DNA from: Photobacterium indicum
GTDB lineage: Bacteria; Pseudomonadota; Gammaproteobacteria; Enterobacterales; Vibrionaceae
DNA: 64,000 nucleotides
Direction of reading: 5' to 3'
NCBI RefSeq assembly: GCF_003026215.1
Contig: NZ_PYOC01000002.1
Location: forward strand, 62,001 to 126,000
Every line of letters begins with the position of its first letter. Positions within the stretch are counted from its first letter, which is position 1. Made by a program: the position numbers and the translations under genes. Of the stretch, positions 23,970 to 35,339 are shown in pieces. The notes below the pieces were generated by a model. It made no database searches and was not told where the DNA came from. It worked only from the letters and a program-made list of their open reading frames with translations.

Positions 23970-25895
23970 ATGAGTAAGATTATTGGTATTGACCTAGGCA
24001 CAACGAATTCTTGTATTGCCCTATTGGATGGCGACAAGCCACGTGTAATTGAAAATGCTGAAGGTGAACGCACCACAGCCTCAGTGATTGCATATACCCA
24101 AGATGGCGAAATATTAGTGGGTCAACCCGCAAAACGCCAAGCTGTAACCAACCCAAAAAATACATTATTTGCAATCAAACGCTTGCTTGGCCGTCGTTTT
24201 GAAGACGAAGAAGTTCAACGCGACATCGAAATTATGCCATTCAATATTGTGAAAGCCGATAATGGTGATGCATGGGTTGAGGCAAAAAGTAAAAAAATGG
24301 CAGCACCGCAAGTCTCGGCTGAAGTCTTGAAAAAGATGAAGAAAACCGCCGAAGACTATTTAGGTGAAGAAGTAACGGGTGCTGTTATCACCGTGCCAGC
24401 GTATTTCAACGATGCACAGCGTCAAGCAACCAAAGATGCTGGCCGCATTGCAGGGCTTGATGTAAAACGTATTATCAATGAACCAACAGCCGCTGCATTA
24501 GCTTATGGTTTAGATAAACAAGGTGGCGAACGTACCATCGCGGTATACGATTTGGGTGGGGGTACATTTGATATCTCTATCATCGAGATCGACGAAGTAG
24601 ACGGTGAGAAAACCTTCGAAGTGTTATCGACCAATGGTGATACCCACCTCGGCGGTGAAGACTTTGATAGTCGTATGATTAACTACTTAGTTGGCGAATT
24701 TAAGAAAGAACAAGGCATTGATCTGAAATCCGACCCACTAGCAATGCAGCGTGTGAAAGAAGCGGCAGAAAAAGCAAAAATTGAGCTTTCTTCCGCACAG
24801 CAAACCGATGTGAACTTACCTTACGTCACTGCTGATGCTAGCGGCCCTAAACACATGAACGTTAAAGTGACTCGAGCGAAATTGGAGTCACTGGTTGAAG
24901 ACTTAGTACAACGTTCATTAGAGCCACTGAAAACAGCGCTGACAGATGCTAATTTATCCATCACCGATATCACTGACGTTATCTTAGTGGGTGGTCAAAC
25001 CCGTATGCCTATGGTTCAAGCCAAAGTAACAGAGTTCTTTGGTAAAGAGCCGCGTAAAGACGTGAACCCTGATGAAGCAGTTGCTGTCGGTGCTGCTATT
25101 CAAGCTGGTGTATTAGCTGGTGAGGTAAAAGATGTCTTGTTATTAGATGTGACTCCACTGTCTCTTGGTATTGAAACCATGGGCGGCGTGATGACCAAGT
25201 TGATTGGGAAAAACACCACAATTCCAACCAAAGCGAATCAAGTGTTCTCAACCGCAGAAGATAACCAAAGTGCCGTTACGATTCACGTGTTGCAAGGTGA
25301 ACGTAAGCAGTCGAACTACAACAAATCGTTAGGACAGTTTAACCTCGAAGGTATTCAAGCTGGAGCACGTGGAACAGCACAAATTGATGTGACCTTTGAC
25401 TTAGATGCCGATGGTATTTTACATGTTTCTGCTACGGATAAAGCCACAAACAAAGAGCAGAAGATCACCATCCAAGCTTCTAGCGGGCTAAGTAACGACG
25501 ACATCGAAAAGATGGTACAAGAAGCAGAAGCTAACAAAGAAGCGGATAAAATGTTCGAAGAGTTAGTGACAGCCAGAAACCAAGCCGATCAACTGGTACA
25601 CAGTACCCGTAAGCAAGTCGAAGAGCTGGGTGATGCACTTCCTACTGATGAAAAAGCAAAGATTGAGACAGCAATAGCCGATGTTGATACTGCACTCAAA
25701 GGCGAAGACAAAACTGCGATTGATAATGCCACACAAGCATTAATGACAGCATCTCAAGCCTTGGTACAAATGGCGCAACAACAAGCACAAGCGCAACATG
25801 CTCAATCAAGCCAGCAGACGAATAACACAACAGGTCAATCTTCAACTGACGATGATGTGTTTGAAGCCGAGTTCGAAGAAGTCAAAGACAAATAA
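23970..25895 (+). CDS. dnaK: Chaperone DnaK (Hsp70), stand-alone copy
   Basis: A 641-residue complete Hsp70. The ATPase domain begins [16 protein letters not shown] and includes [14 protein letters not shown] and [11 protein letters not shown]; the linker [20 protein letters not shown] is intact; the peptide-binding domain and helical lid follow; the C terminus ends [14 protein letters not shown], the usual EEVKDK tail. No dnaJ or grpE follows; a terminator comes directly after. Together with Hsp20 upstream this looks like a secondary dnaK locus, and P. profundum is known to have two DnaK proteins. Start GGAGAA-spaced ATG is good. Confidence 0.95.
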   Translation: MSKIIGIDLGTTNSCIALLDGDKPRVIENAEGERTTASVIAYTQDGEILVGQPAKRQAVTNPKNTLFAIKRLLGRRFEDEEVQRDIEIMPFNIVKADNGDAWVEAKSKKMAAPQVSAEVLKKMKKTAEDYLGEEVTGAVITVPAYFNDAQRQATKDAGRIAGLDVKRIINEPTAAALAYGLDKQGGERTIAVYDLGGGTFDISIIEIDEVDGEKTFEVLSTNGDTHLGGEDFDSRMINYLVGEFKKEQGIDLKSDPLAMQRVKEAAEKAKIELSSAQQTDVNLPYVTADASGPKHMNVKVTRAKLESLVEDLVQRSLEPLKTALTDANLSITDITDVILVGGQTRMPMVQAKVTEFFGKEPRKDVNPDEAVAVGAAIQAGVLAGEVKDVLLLDVTPLSLGIETMGGVMTKLIGKNTTIPTKANQVFSTAEDNQSAVTIHVLQGERKQSNYNKSLGQFNLEGIQAGARGTAQIDVTFDLDADGILHVSATDKATNKEQKITIQASSGLSNDDIEKMVQEAEANKEADKMFEELVTARNQADQLVHSTRKQVEELGDALPTDEKAKIETAIADVDTALKGEDKTAIDNATQALMTASQALVQMAQQQAQAQHAQSSQQTNNTTGQSSTDDDVFEAEFEEVKDK

Positions 25896-25898
25896 AAC

Positions 25899-25937
25899 AA
25901 AAAAGCCCACTATTCATTTTGATAGTGGGCTTTTTTA
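25899..25937. terminator. Bidirectional terminator between dnaK and the Lrp-family gene
   Basis: AAGCCCACTAT and ATAGTGGGCTT form a perfect stem with A-run before and T-run after, serving the convergent genes on both sides. Confidence 0.9.
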
Positions 25938-25988
25938 TTAGAAACGTATCGCGGTGAATCATACGTGTAATACCAAATCCATTAATTA

Positions 25989-26405
25989 TTACAACCACTC
26001 ACTCATCACCACATGGGTTTTGATTTTGACAATATCGACGTGTGCATCCAATGTTTCACGTATTTGATGTAATCGTTGGATCGAATCGGCTTTTACAAAC
26101 ACTAATAAATCCATATCACCACTAACCCCATGACAAGATTGTACTTCAGGCAACGTTTTAAATATTTCGACCACATCGGCACACCGTGCACATTGATGAC
26201 GAATTTCAAAATATGCCGATACGCCTTCTTTCTGTGATTCCGACAGTAAGACTTGATAACCGCGAATCGTACCAGTTTGTTCTAACTTTTTGATGCGCTC
26301 TGTAACTGCTGGACGAGACAGATTCACCGCCTCCGCAATTGCAGACACACTTTGGCGGGCATTTTTTCGTAATTCGGCAATGATTGCCTGATCAAATTTG
26401 TCCAA
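25989..26405 (-). CDS. Lrp/AsnC-family regulator
   Basis: A 138-residue (from TTG at 26405) or 147-residue (from GTG at 26432) regulator. The helix-turn-helix (AIIAELRKNARQSVSAIAEA, then VNLSRPAVTERIKKLE) precedes the amino-acid-binding RAM domain, with GVSGDMDLLVFVKADS matching the family. The TTG start is favoured because AGAGGA lies 5 bases upstream and the GTG has no ribosome site. Two cysteines (QCARC) lie in the RAM domain. It is divergent from a YjeH-like exporter gene, so it probably controls that gene in response to an amino acid. Confidence 0.88.
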   Translation of the reverse strand: MDKFDQAIIAELRKNARQSVSAIAEAVNLSRPAVTERIKKLEQTGTIRGYQVLLSESQKEGVSAYFEIRHQCARCADVVEIFKTLPEVQSCHGVSGDMDLLVFVKADSIQRLHQIRETLDAHVDIVKIKTHVVMSEWL

Positions 26406-26570
26406 GGGCGTCCTCTGCTCTTTTCTGTGCACTACACATTAGCTGCATAATGCCTGCAAATTGTCGCGAAAAGCTGCATATTTCAAGGTTAATCTGACAG
26501 ATTGTCAGCACAGAGCCCATTATACTCAACCTATCTACTAGAATATCACCACGAATAGACAGGTTTAGCA

Positions 26571-27863
26571 ATGGATGACCGTTCAACAAAAATGGGGCGA
26601 TGGCAAGGTGCAGGCTTAATGGCCACCACATTATTAGGTACTGGCGTGTTTATTTTACCGCAAATGACCATTGATATTGCTGGCTATGGTGCGGTCTATA
26701 CATGGTTATTGTTAACACTGACTATCATACCTGTCACCGTTGTCTTTGGGGCGCTAACAGCCAAATTCCCGCACGCTGCTGGTCCCGCTTATTTTGTCGA
26801 ACAAGCCTTTGGTCAAGTCGCTGGTCGTTCCATCGGTTTACTTTTTTTATTTGTGGTGCCAATTGGTGCGCCTGCTGCGATTTTACTGACCTTCCATTTT
26901 GTCTATGCATTAACCCCTCTATCAGAACAGGGTTTATTGGCGGCAGAACTGGGATCATTATTATTGCTGTTTGCACTGAATTACAAAGGCATCCAGATAT
27001 CTGCTAAGTTACAATTTTTACTGACATTAGCGATTATTATCGTCGTTATAGCGCTCTTTTTGATAATACAGTTAGGGCTAACAACTGGTGAATCGGCATT
27101 ACAGACTTTTTCTACGGTATTACCACAGGAAAAGATCCAACCAAATCTAATTATGACAGCCGCAGGATTAGCATTTTGGAGCTTCCTTGGTGTCGAAGCC
27201 ATGTCTCACTTAGCCAATGATTTTCGTAACCCCAAAAAAGATATGTTACCCGCAATGATGATCGGTACTGTCTTAGTCGGCAGTATCTACTTCTTATGTA
27301 CATGGGTGTTATTACGTATGCCAATGCCTACCGACATTGTCGCGAGTAACTTACCAAGCAGCAATTTAGCCATGATTAATGCATTTAACTATGGCTTTGG
27401 CGGCTTAGGGGAACAAGTCATTGGTATTCTGGGGATTGCTGGCGGGTTAGCCACCGTTAATGTGTATACCGCTAGTTTATCTCGCTTAGCGTGGAGTTTC
27501 AGTAAAGACGGCGTATTGCCGCGTTACTTGTCGCCCCTTAATCAACACAATGTACCATCACGTGCTTTGGCTGCCATATTGATTGTAATGGGCTTAGTGA
27601 TTGTACTGGCCTATGTGGCTAACCGAGAGCTGGAAGATTTGATCGCATGGGTTAATGGTGTGTTTGTGGTGATCTATTTTGCCTCAATGATGGCTGCCGC
27701 TAAGTTGTTACCTAAGCACTACCAACCACTCATTTTTCTAGGCTGTTTGTTCTGTGCTCTTCTCGCCTATGGGTTAGGTTTGAAAATGGTGTATGCCTTA
27801 TTGTTACTAAGCCTAACCCTTCCCTTTCTAAAATGGCAACAGACTCACCTCGCCCGTGAATAA
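26571..27863 (+). CDS. yjeH: APC-family amino-acid exporter, YjeH-like
   Basis: A 430-residue membrane protein with about 12 segments. The opening GRWQGAGLMATTLLGTGVFILP is the APC-superfamily signature, and ALNYKGIQISAKLQ and FWSFLGVEAMSHLANDFRNP fit the YjeH subgroup, which in E. coli exports methionine and branched-chain amino acids. The divergent Lrp/AsnC-family gene supports an amino-acid substrate. Exact substrate is inferred from the family. Confidence 0.85.
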   Translation: MDDRSTKMGRWQGAGLMATTLLGTGVFILPQMTIDIAGYGAVYTWLLLTLTIIPVTVVFGALTAKFPHAAGPAYFVEQAFGQVAGRSIGLLFLFVVPIGAPAAILLTFHFVYALTPLSEQGLLAAELGSLLLLFALNYKGIQISAKLQFLLTLAIIIVVIALFLIIQLGLTTGESALQTFSTVLPQEKIQPNLIMTAAGLAFWSFLGVEAMSHLANDFRNPKKDMLPAMMIGTVLVGSIYFLCTWVLLRMPMPTDIVASNLPSSNLAMINAFNYGFGGLGEQVIGILGIAGGLATVNVYTASLSRLAWSFSKDGVLPRYLSPLNQHNVPSRALAAILIVMGLVIVLAYVANRELEDLIAWVNGVFVVIYFASMMAAAKLLPKHYQPLIFLGCLFCALLAYGLGLKMVYALLLLSLTLPFLKWQQTHLARE

Positions 27864-27981
27864 TACGCCATCGCTACCTGCGTAGGCTCCTCTCTATCTT
27901 TGCTCGTCACACTATTTCCATACGGTAATAATCATTTACCATTTAATGGGATTATCATCATGTGAGAAATGACTACAATAG

Positions 27982-29181
<1,200 letters not shown>

Positions 29182-29241
29182 ATACGATTACAGCGGCGGC
29201 GATAAAGCGTAGCCGCCTAACGACCTCATTGAGTGTCGACT

Positions 29242-29273
29242 AAACAGCCTTCATTCGAAGGCTGTTTTTTTTA
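29242..29273 (+). terminator. Terminator of frmA
   Basis: AAACAGCCTTC and GAAGGCTGTTT form an 11-base-pair stem with a 4-base loop, followed by a T-run. Confidence 0.9.
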
Positions 29274-29359
29274 TTAAGCCGTGATGATTACTGCATCCAA
29301 TATATAGGATTTGTTTCTTGTCGATATACTCATCATAACGACAAGGCAAAAGCGCAACA

Positions 29360-30604
29360 ATGAGCAAAAAACATTTTATTTCACTGCCTATTCAGCTATT
29401 TCTATCTGCCGTTATTGCTTGGCTTCTCGCCACACTGTTACCACTTCCATCGAATATAACGCAAACGACGGCTTTTCAATTACTGATGCTGACAAAAACA
29501 ACCTATATTGGGCTGTTAAAAATGGTGGTCGGTGCGGTTGTGATGTTTTCTCTGCTACAAGGGATCACCAGTTTAGGATCCACATTACGACTGAAAACTC
29601 TGGGTTATAAAGCAGTATTGTTTTACAGCTTTACCTCATTAATTGCGATTACATTAGGGTTAGGCTCATCCCTCGCCTTGCCCGCCTGGCCACAGCTGAT
29701 CGATACTGCATCGGTTTCAGTTGGTGAAAATGTACAACTAATTGATAATACTGCCGCTTCTGGTGGTGCTATTGCAGAAAAGCTATTCAATATGGCATTG
29801 GCTAATCCTTTCTCTGCACTTACTAATACAAATTTGCTCGCTATTGTTGTTTTTTCTCTGCTATTTGGTGTGGCGCTACTAACAAGCTTACCGACTAAAC
29901 ATCCTGTGTTTGAGGTTATCTCTGGCGTTAACAGTGCTTTGAACCGTTTTGTCTCGGGTATTATTCGCTTCGCACCCATAGCTGTTTTTGCCATTGTTTT
30001 CGAGTTTACAGCCACCAGCGGTAGCGCTATTTTTGGTCAACTCGCCCAATTCGCTTTATTAGTTTTCGTACTCACACTGATTCACGGCGGTGTCGTATTA
30101 CCCGTTATCGCCAAGCTAGCAACGGGCATAAAATTCAGTACGTTATTTAAAGCATTGTCAGCACCTATGGCCATGGCGTTCGCAACATCATCGAGTTCTG
30201 CAACCTTGCCGTTATCGATGCAAACAGCAGAAAATGAGTTAGGCGTTTCACAGTCAACCAGCAGCATGGTGCTTCCCCTAGGGGCTATCATGAATATGGA
30301 TGGAACAGCGCTATTTGAAGGCGTAGCAGCTATTTTCTTGGCGCAGCTTTACGGCGTTGATCTGGGTACTAGCGGTTTAATAATGATCTTCATTATGGCG
30401 ATGGTATCGTCAATTGGTGCGCCGGGTATGCCTTCTGGCTCTATGTCTGGTATGCAGTTAGTACTACTTGCAGCAGGCATACCATTAGAAGCGATTGCTA
30501 TCTTGCTGATCATTGAACGTCCACTTGATACCTTCCGTACAGCGGTCAATGTTGAAGGTGATATTATCGCCGCTTATGTTGTCGACAAATGGCAACGCTC
30601 ATAA
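29360..30604 (+). CDS. Dicarboxylate/amino acid:cation symporter (SDF family)
   Basis: A 414-residue inner-membrane carrier of the sodium:dicarboxylate symporter family. The serine-rich hairpin MAFATSSSSATLPLSMQTAE and the substrate/cation motif GAIMNMDGTALFEG are intact, as is the HP2 region SSIGAPGMPSGSM. About eight membrane segments. Members move glutamate, aspartate, C4-dicarboxylates or serine/threonine; the sequence alone does not settle the substrate. Single-gene unit. Confidence 0.88.
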   Translation: MSKKHFISLPIQLFLSAVIAWLLATLLPLPSNITQTTAFQLLMLTKTTYIGLLKMVVGAVVMFSLLQGITSLGSTLRLKTLGYKAVLFYSFTSLIAITLGLGSSLALPAWPQLIDTASVSVGENVQLIDNTAASGGAIAEKLFNMALANPFSALTNTNLLAIVVFSLLFGVALLTSLPTKHPVFEVISGVNSALNRFVSGIIRFAPIAVFAIVFEFTATSGSAIFGQLAQFALLVFVLTLIHGGVVLPVIAKLATGIKFSTLFKALSAPMAMAFATSSSSATLPLSMQTAENELGVSQSTSSMVLPLGAIMNMDGTALFEGVAAIFLAQLYGVDLGTSGLIMIFIMAMVSSIGAPGMPSGSMSGMQLVLLAAGIPLEAIAILLIIERPLDTFRTAVNVEGDIIAAYVVDKWQRS

Positions 30605-30821
30605 CCAGTAAGGTAATGCCACGATGTCTTTAAAACAACGACAAAAGACCAGAAACAGCTCGTTAGTAACCACACTTGCTTTGTTAAGGCGATGAGTGGT
30701 CTCAAGATATGTTTATATCTACGTTTAAATAAGTTGTAAGCTGCAATCTTTGTTGAGTTATATCGTTGAATATAAGACATAAATACACCAATATACGCAC
30801 TTACATTGAATTGAGGTGCGT

Positions 30822-32549
30822 ATGTCTGAAGTTTCTTTACTTAATAGTCCTAATGAAAGCCTTGCAAAACGGGTAGTGCTTGAAGGTGATGACGCTATCC
30901 ACCTATGGCTAAAGGGTAAAGACGCTTGGAATCAATGGGTGGAAGATAATCCAGAAGCTGATGTCAGTTTTGAGGATGTTGACTTCAGTAAATATGCCCC
31001 ACGTCTTCAAGCTGACCATTCTTCATTAGCGCATTCATTTCGTGATTTTCATTTCCCAAACGGAGATATTACATTTTCAGGAACTCATTTTGGGAATACA
31101 GATGTAGATTTTTCAAACATCACCTTTGCAAAAGGCAAGATAGATTTTTCTTATGCAAACTTTGGTGAAGGTAATGTGGATTTTGCCTATACTCAGTTTG
31201 GCGATGGAATCGCAACATTTATACAAACGTCATTTGGTGATGGAAATGTATATTTTACTGAGGCTAAATTTGGTAATGGAATAATACTGTTTAGTAATAG
31301 TAAATTTGGGCAAGGTAATAAATATTTCTCTGAAGCAACTTTCGGTAATGGCAGGGTCACCTTTAGGGATGTCAATTTTAATAGTGGAGACGTGTGCTTC
31401 ACTAATGCAACGTTTGGTATTGGAAAAGTAGACTTTAGTAATACTAAATTTGGGGACGGAATCTTATCTTTCATTAACACTGAGTTTGGTGAGGGAGATG
31501 TCGATTTTTCAAAAGTAGAATTTGGTGATGGTAACGTAAGATTTGCTAACTCAATCCTCGACAGTGGAAAGGCGGATTTCAGCCGCACAGTATTTGGAAA
31601 TGGTGATGTAATTTTTTCAAATGTTGATTTTGGTGAGGGAGATGTCGACTTTTCAAAAACAAAGTATGGCTACGGAGATATCGATTTTACTAAAGCAAGG
31701 TTTGGCTTGGGACAGACAGACTTCTCTGAAGCTAAATTTAGTGATGGAAATATACGTTTTTCGGGTGCAACAATAGGATCTAACTCTTTTCTATTTGAAA
31801 AAAATACAATAAAGGGATTTGCATATTTTAATGACTTACTTGGTTTAACATCAACCAAGCTTATTAGTTTCAGACATTCAATCTTCGAAAAATCCCTAGA
31901 CTTTTCAGTGAAAGGTATGGGGTGTATTCCTGATTTCACAAGTACTAAAACTACAAATCAAGTTGTGTTACAAGAGCTAGAATATAAGTTACGGAGGGAA
32001 GGTTCTTGGTTTAAAGAACAAGCCACAGATATAGATGACATTGCCCGCCTAAGACGCATCAAAGAAATAGCCGAAAACAACAAAGACCATGCCGCAGCAC
32101 TTCGTTTCCATGCAGACGAAATGAGAGCTAAGCGTTGGCATGAAATGGGGACAAGTGCGTCTCTACTGGATATGTGCTTCTCTGGTTTGAGTAATTACGG
32201 GCAAAGTATCCTAAGACCATTTTCAGCCCTGTGTACATTGATGCTCACTATGGTTTTGTATGTAGTAGGCTTTGCTTTCCCATTAAGCCTTAACCCGAAA
32301 GACTATTCACAATGGCTGTCTAATACCCTTAACATAGATTTTTCCACTTATCTCTATGGCTTCGAGTTGGCGGTTTCAAGTGCCCTGCCTTTCATATCTA
32401 GTTCTAGGAATGTTAATAAGACAGCAGGAGAAGCCCTCGCCGATACCCTACCAAGTTACTTCGGCGCAATAAGCCTTGTCTATGGTGGTCTTTGCTTCCT
32501 GTTCCTATTTCTCATTGGCCTAGGATTACGTAACCGCTTCAGGATTTAA
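30822..32549 (+). CDS. Membrane protein with about 21 twelve-residue repeats
   Basis: A 575-residue protein of unusual build. Residues about 78-329 are 20-21 uninterrupted copies of a 12-residue unit, F-G-x-G-x-[VI]-x-F-[ST]-x-[AT]-x (for example FGEGDVDFSKVE, FGDGNVRFANSI, FGNGDVIFSNVD). This resembles pentapeptide-repeat beta-helices but the period is 12, not 5 or 10. A helical, charged linker follows (about 370-450, LRRIKEIAENNKDHAAALRF), then two membrane segments near 462-490 and 545-570. ATG at 30822 is chosen for GAGG 5 bases upstream. Pentapeptide-repeat family membership with a C-terminal membrane anchor is likely; function unknown. Confidence 0.85.
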   Translation: MSEVSLLNSPNESLAKRVVLEGDDAIHLWLKGKDAWNQWVEDNPEADVSFEDVDFSKYAPRLQADHSSLAHSFRDFHFPNGDITFSGTHFGNTDVDFSNITFAKGKIDFSYANFGEGNVDFAYTQFGDGIATFIQTSFGDGNVYFTEAKFGNGIILFSNSKFGQGNKYFSEATFGNGRVTFRDVNFNSGDVCFTNATFGIGKVDFSNTKFGDGILSFINTEFGEGDVDFSKVEFGDGNVRFANSILDSGKADFSRTVFGNGDVIFSNVDFGEGDVDFSKTKYGYGDIDFTKARFGLGQTDFSEAKFSDGNIRFSGATIGSNSFLFEKNTIKGFAYFNDLLGLTSTKLISFRHSIFEKSLDFSVKGMGCIPDFTSTKTTNQVVLQELEYKLRREGSWFKEQATDIDDIARLRRIKEIAENNKDHAAALRFHADEMRAKRWHEMGTSASLLDMCFSGLSNYGQSILRPFSALCTLMLTMVLYVVGFAFPLSLNPKDYSQWLSNTLNIDFSTYLYGFELAVSSALPFISSSRNVNKTAGEALADTLPSYFGAISLVYGGLCFLFLFLIGLGLRNRFRI

Positions 32550-32714
32550 GTAGATCCCAATGGCCTCGGAAGATGATCAAACATCATAGAAAGTAATCGC
32601 CATAGGTATCCGAAGATGCTGCTGGCTTATTCCCCCGACAATAAACATGACATTAGTCACACTATTTTGCTAGAATCCCGCGGTTTTCTACTTACTTCCC
32701 ACCTTGAGGGTTTT

Positions 32715-33425
32715 ATGAACAATAAAAGTCTAATAACCAATATTATTTCATTGTTGATTTTGCTTATTGGCTATCTCACAAACCAGCAAATTGTCATGTT
32801 CTGCGGTTTATTTGCATTTTCTGGTGCGCTAACAAACTGGTTAGCTATTCATATGTTGTTTGAAAAAGTACCAGGCTTGTATGGCTCTGGGGTTATTCCG
32901 GCTCGTTTTGAAGACTTTAAATTAGGCATAAAAACCTTAATGATGGAGCAGTTTTTCACCAAGCAAAACGTTGACCGTTTCCTTAGCAATGAAATGGCAA
33001 GCCCTGCTCAACTCGATCTTAAGCCTGTAATTGAGAAGGTCGATCTAAGCCCAACATTCGATTCTTTAATTGAAGTTATTATGAATTCTTCATTCGGAGG
33101 CATGCTGGTGATGATGGGTGGCGCAGAGGCATTGCAACCACTGAAAGAACCTTTTATTGAAAAAATGCAAGATGCCATTTCTGATATCAGTCAGCAAGAC
33201 AGCTTCAAGCAAGCACTGAAAGATCAGATAGAACAGCCTGCGATGTTCGATGAAATTCGAAGCACGATCGAAGATATTATCGATCAACGCTTAAACGAAT
33301 TAACGCCGCAACTAGTGAAAGAAATGATACAAAAGATGATAGCTGCACATCTTGGTTGGTTGGTGATTTGGGGGGGTGTATTCGGTGGCATTATCGGTAT
33401 TATTTCGGCACTGATTACCGCGTAA
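32715..33425 (+). CDS. DUF445 family membrane protein
   Basis: A 236-residue protein. A membrane hairpin at residues about 7-45 carries the DUF445 motif SGALTNWLAIHMLFEKVPG, followed by GSGVIPARFEDFK, a helical cytoplasmic or periplasmic body, and a C-terminal membrane segment (LGWLVIWGGVFGGIIGIISA). Start at 32715 is chosen for TGAGGG upstream. Family function is unknown. Confidence 0.88.
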   Translation: MNNKSLITNIISLLILLIGYLTNQQIVMFCGLFAFSGALTNWLAIHMLFEKVPGLYGSGVIPARFEDFKLGIKTLMMEQFFTKQNVDRFLSNEMASPAQLDLKPVIEKVDLSPTFDSLIEVIMNSSFGGMLVMMGGAEALQPLKEPFIEKMQDAISDISQQDSFKQALKDQIEQPAMFDEIRSTIEDIIDQRLNELTPQLVKEMIQKMIAAHLGWLVIWGGVFGGIIGIISALITA

Positions 33426-33532
33426 CATTGAATGTTCTGACTGAAGAATCCGCAACATAAAATACAATACCGCTTTATACTTTCACGAAATAATGACTAT
33501 CACGTAATAATAAGTATAAAGCGGCATGTATA

Positions 33533-33555
33533 TATACCCAAGCTACTTGGGTATA
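33533..33555. repeat. Minimal palindrome made of MITE ends
   Basis: TATACCCAAG and CTTGGGTATA, the exact outer ends of the MITE-like repeat, are joined by three bases (CTA). It lies between convergent genes and may be an excision remnant or a reduced form. Confidence 0.6.
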
Positions 33556-33565
33556 ACACTTCGAA

Positions 33566-34291
33566 TTACAATATTTTAGATAAGAACTGCTGTAAACGAG
33601 GATGTATTGTCGTATCGAATACATTTTCAGGTGTGTCACTTACCAGTAACTCACCATCTTCCATAAACAACACCCGGTCAGCCACTTCTCGCGCAAAGCC
33701 CATTTCATGGGTTACCACCACCATGGTCATTCCATCAGCAGCAAGTGCTTTCATTACATCAAGCACTTCACCTACCATTTCAGGATCGAGCGCCGACGTA
33801 GGTTCATCAAATAACATAACATCAGGCTTCATCGCCAATGCACGTGCAATAGCCACACGTTGTTGCTGCCCGCCAGATAAATGAGAGGGATACACATTCA
33901 TTTTTTCAGCTAAACCAACGCGGTAAATCAAATCTTCTGCGTGTTGTTCTATTTCTTTAGCATCACGCTTTGTGACTTTCAATGGCGCAAGCATGACGTT
34001 TCCCTTCACTGTTTTGTGAGGAAATAAATTAAACGATTGAAACACCATACCCACGTTTTCACGTAATGCATTAATATTGCTACCACGGGCGTACATGTCC
34101 ATGCCATCAATCATGATATCGCCTGAATTAATCACCTCTAACTGGTTCAAAGTACGTAAGAACGTTGATTTACCAGAACCAGATGGGCCAATAATAACAA
34201 CCACTTCCCCACGCTTTATAGTTGCACTGACCTTTTTCAATGCATGGCATCCGTTGGGGTAGATTTTATCGACATTCGTAGCAACAATCAT
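33566..34291 (-). CDS. Amino-acid ABC transporter ATPase (GlnQ/HisP type)
   Basis: A 241-residue ATPase powering a polar amino-acid importer. Walker [11 protein letters not shown]-loop [13 protein letters not shown], signature LSGGQQQR, Walker [15 protein letters not shown] and the switch histidine VVVTHEMGF are all present. The start at 34291 is favoured (AAGG 7 bases upstream); an earlier ATG at 34318 overlaps the permease stop. Last gene of a binding protein-permease-ATPase operon. Confidence 0.93.
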   Translation of the reverse strand: MIVATNVDKIYPNGCHALKKVSATIKRGEVVVIIGPSGSGKSTFLRTLNQLEVINSGDIMIDGMDMYARGSNINALRENVGMVFQSFNLFPHKTVKGNVMLAPLKVTKRDAKEIEQHAEDLIYRVGLAEKMNVYPSHLSGGQQQRVAIARALAMKPDVMLFDEPTSALDPEMVGEVLDVMKALAADGMTMVVVTHEMGFAREVADRVLFMEDGELLVSDTPENVFDTTIHPRLQQFLSKIL

Positions 34292-34310
34292 ATCGTCGCC
34301 TTGGTAATTA

Positions 34311-35270
34311 CTAGTCACTAGACGCTAACCTCTTCTCAATACGTTGCACTACCCATGATAGTGAAATAGTCAGTAATAAATACAAACCAGCAACCACAAA
34401 CCACACTTCAAATGTTGCAAAGCTGCCACTAATTACCTCTCGCCCAGCTTTGGTTAAATCAGTAATAGAAATAACAGATACTAATGAAGAATCTTTAATT
34501 AGCGTAATAAGCTGCCCCGCCATTGGCGGTAATGTGCGCTTAAATGCTTGAGGTAGAATGACGTAAGCCATTGCCTTGGGGTAATTCATCCCTAATGAAC
34601 GCGCCGCTTCCATTTGCCCAGGGGGAATAGATTGAATACCCGATCGAATGATCTCTGCAATATAGGCGCCAGTGAAAACAGACAGCGCCACCACACCTGC
34701 TGTGAATCGTTCTAAATCAAATATTGTGCCTAAGAAAAAATAGACAATAAAGATTTGGACTAGCAGCGGCGTACCACGAATAATTTCAACGTATAGAAAC
34801 GAGAGATTTTTAGTCACAGGGTTATTTGAAATTCGCATCAAACCTGCAACTAAGCCGATAATCACGGCAAAGAATAAGGATATAACCGATATTTTCAGGG
34901 TTACCCACAACCCTACGATTAAAGGACCGACAGACCAATTTTCTGACTGGGCAAGAATATCACCCTCGAAAACAATATCGCTATCAGCAACAAACAGCTC
35001 GTCGTACTGAGTCACAACCTGTGGTTGATCATCGTAATCGAAATTAACAACCAATGAGCCATCATCGTTAATAACAACACTACCATCGCCACCCGCTCTC
35101 ACTTCTAGTGGAGAGGTATCAATCAAGAAAGGCGTCACCCTTTCCCACTGCCAGTTATAGTTAATTTGTTTTGAGGATTGGTAAATACCAAAAATAGACA
35201 GCGCGACGATAACTACAAAAATGCCGTGCCACAACCAACGATTAGACGTCCTAAGCATAACTACTTCCAT
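34311..35270 (-). CDS. Amino-acid ABC transporter permease with periplasmic insert
   Basis: A 319-residue HisM/GlnP-type permease. The EAA loop [25 protein letters not shown], which docks the ATPase, is conserved. It is about 90 residues longer than a typical HisM because the first membrane segment (about 13-31) is followed by an acidic hydrophilic stretch (about 35-110) before the core permease starts at [16 protein letters not shown]. Only one permease gene is present, so it presumably acts as a homodimer. ATG at 35258 is an alternative start. Confidence 0.9.
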   Translation of the reverse strand: MEVVMLRTSNRWLWHGIFVVIVALSIFGIYQSSKQINYNWQWERVTPFLIDTSPLEVRAGGDGSVVINDDGSLVVNFDYDDQPQVVTQYDELFVADSDIVFEGDILAQSENWSVGPLIVGLWVTLKISVISLFFAVIIGLVAGLMRISNNPVTKNLSFLYVEIIRGTPLLVQIFIVYFFLGTIFDLERFTAGVVALSVFTGAYIAEIIRSGIQSIPPGQMEAARSLGMNYPKAMAYVILPQAFKRTLPPMAGQLITLIKDSSLVSVISITDLTKAGREVISGSFATFEVWFVVAGLYLLLTISLSWVVQRIEKRLASSD

Positions 35271-35300
35271 TAGGCGTATTGGAGATTAAAACAAGAAGAT

Positions 35301-35334
35301 AAAAAATTGGCCAGGCACTACGCGCCTAGCCAAT
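35301..35334 (-). terminator. Intraoperon terminator/attenuator after the binding-protein gene
   Basis: On the minus strand ATTGGCTAGGC pairs with GCCTGGCCAAT (one mismatch), six bases after the binding-protein stop, and is followed by TTTTTT. Such a signal would let only part of transcription reach the permease and ATPase. Confidence 0.7.
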
Positions 35335-35339
35335 AAAAG

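Noticed and set aside
31193..31939. Two long minus-strand frames (131 and 89 codons) opposite the 12-residue repeats
   Set aside because: They are mirror products of the repetitive coding strand and show only low-complexity repeats themselves.
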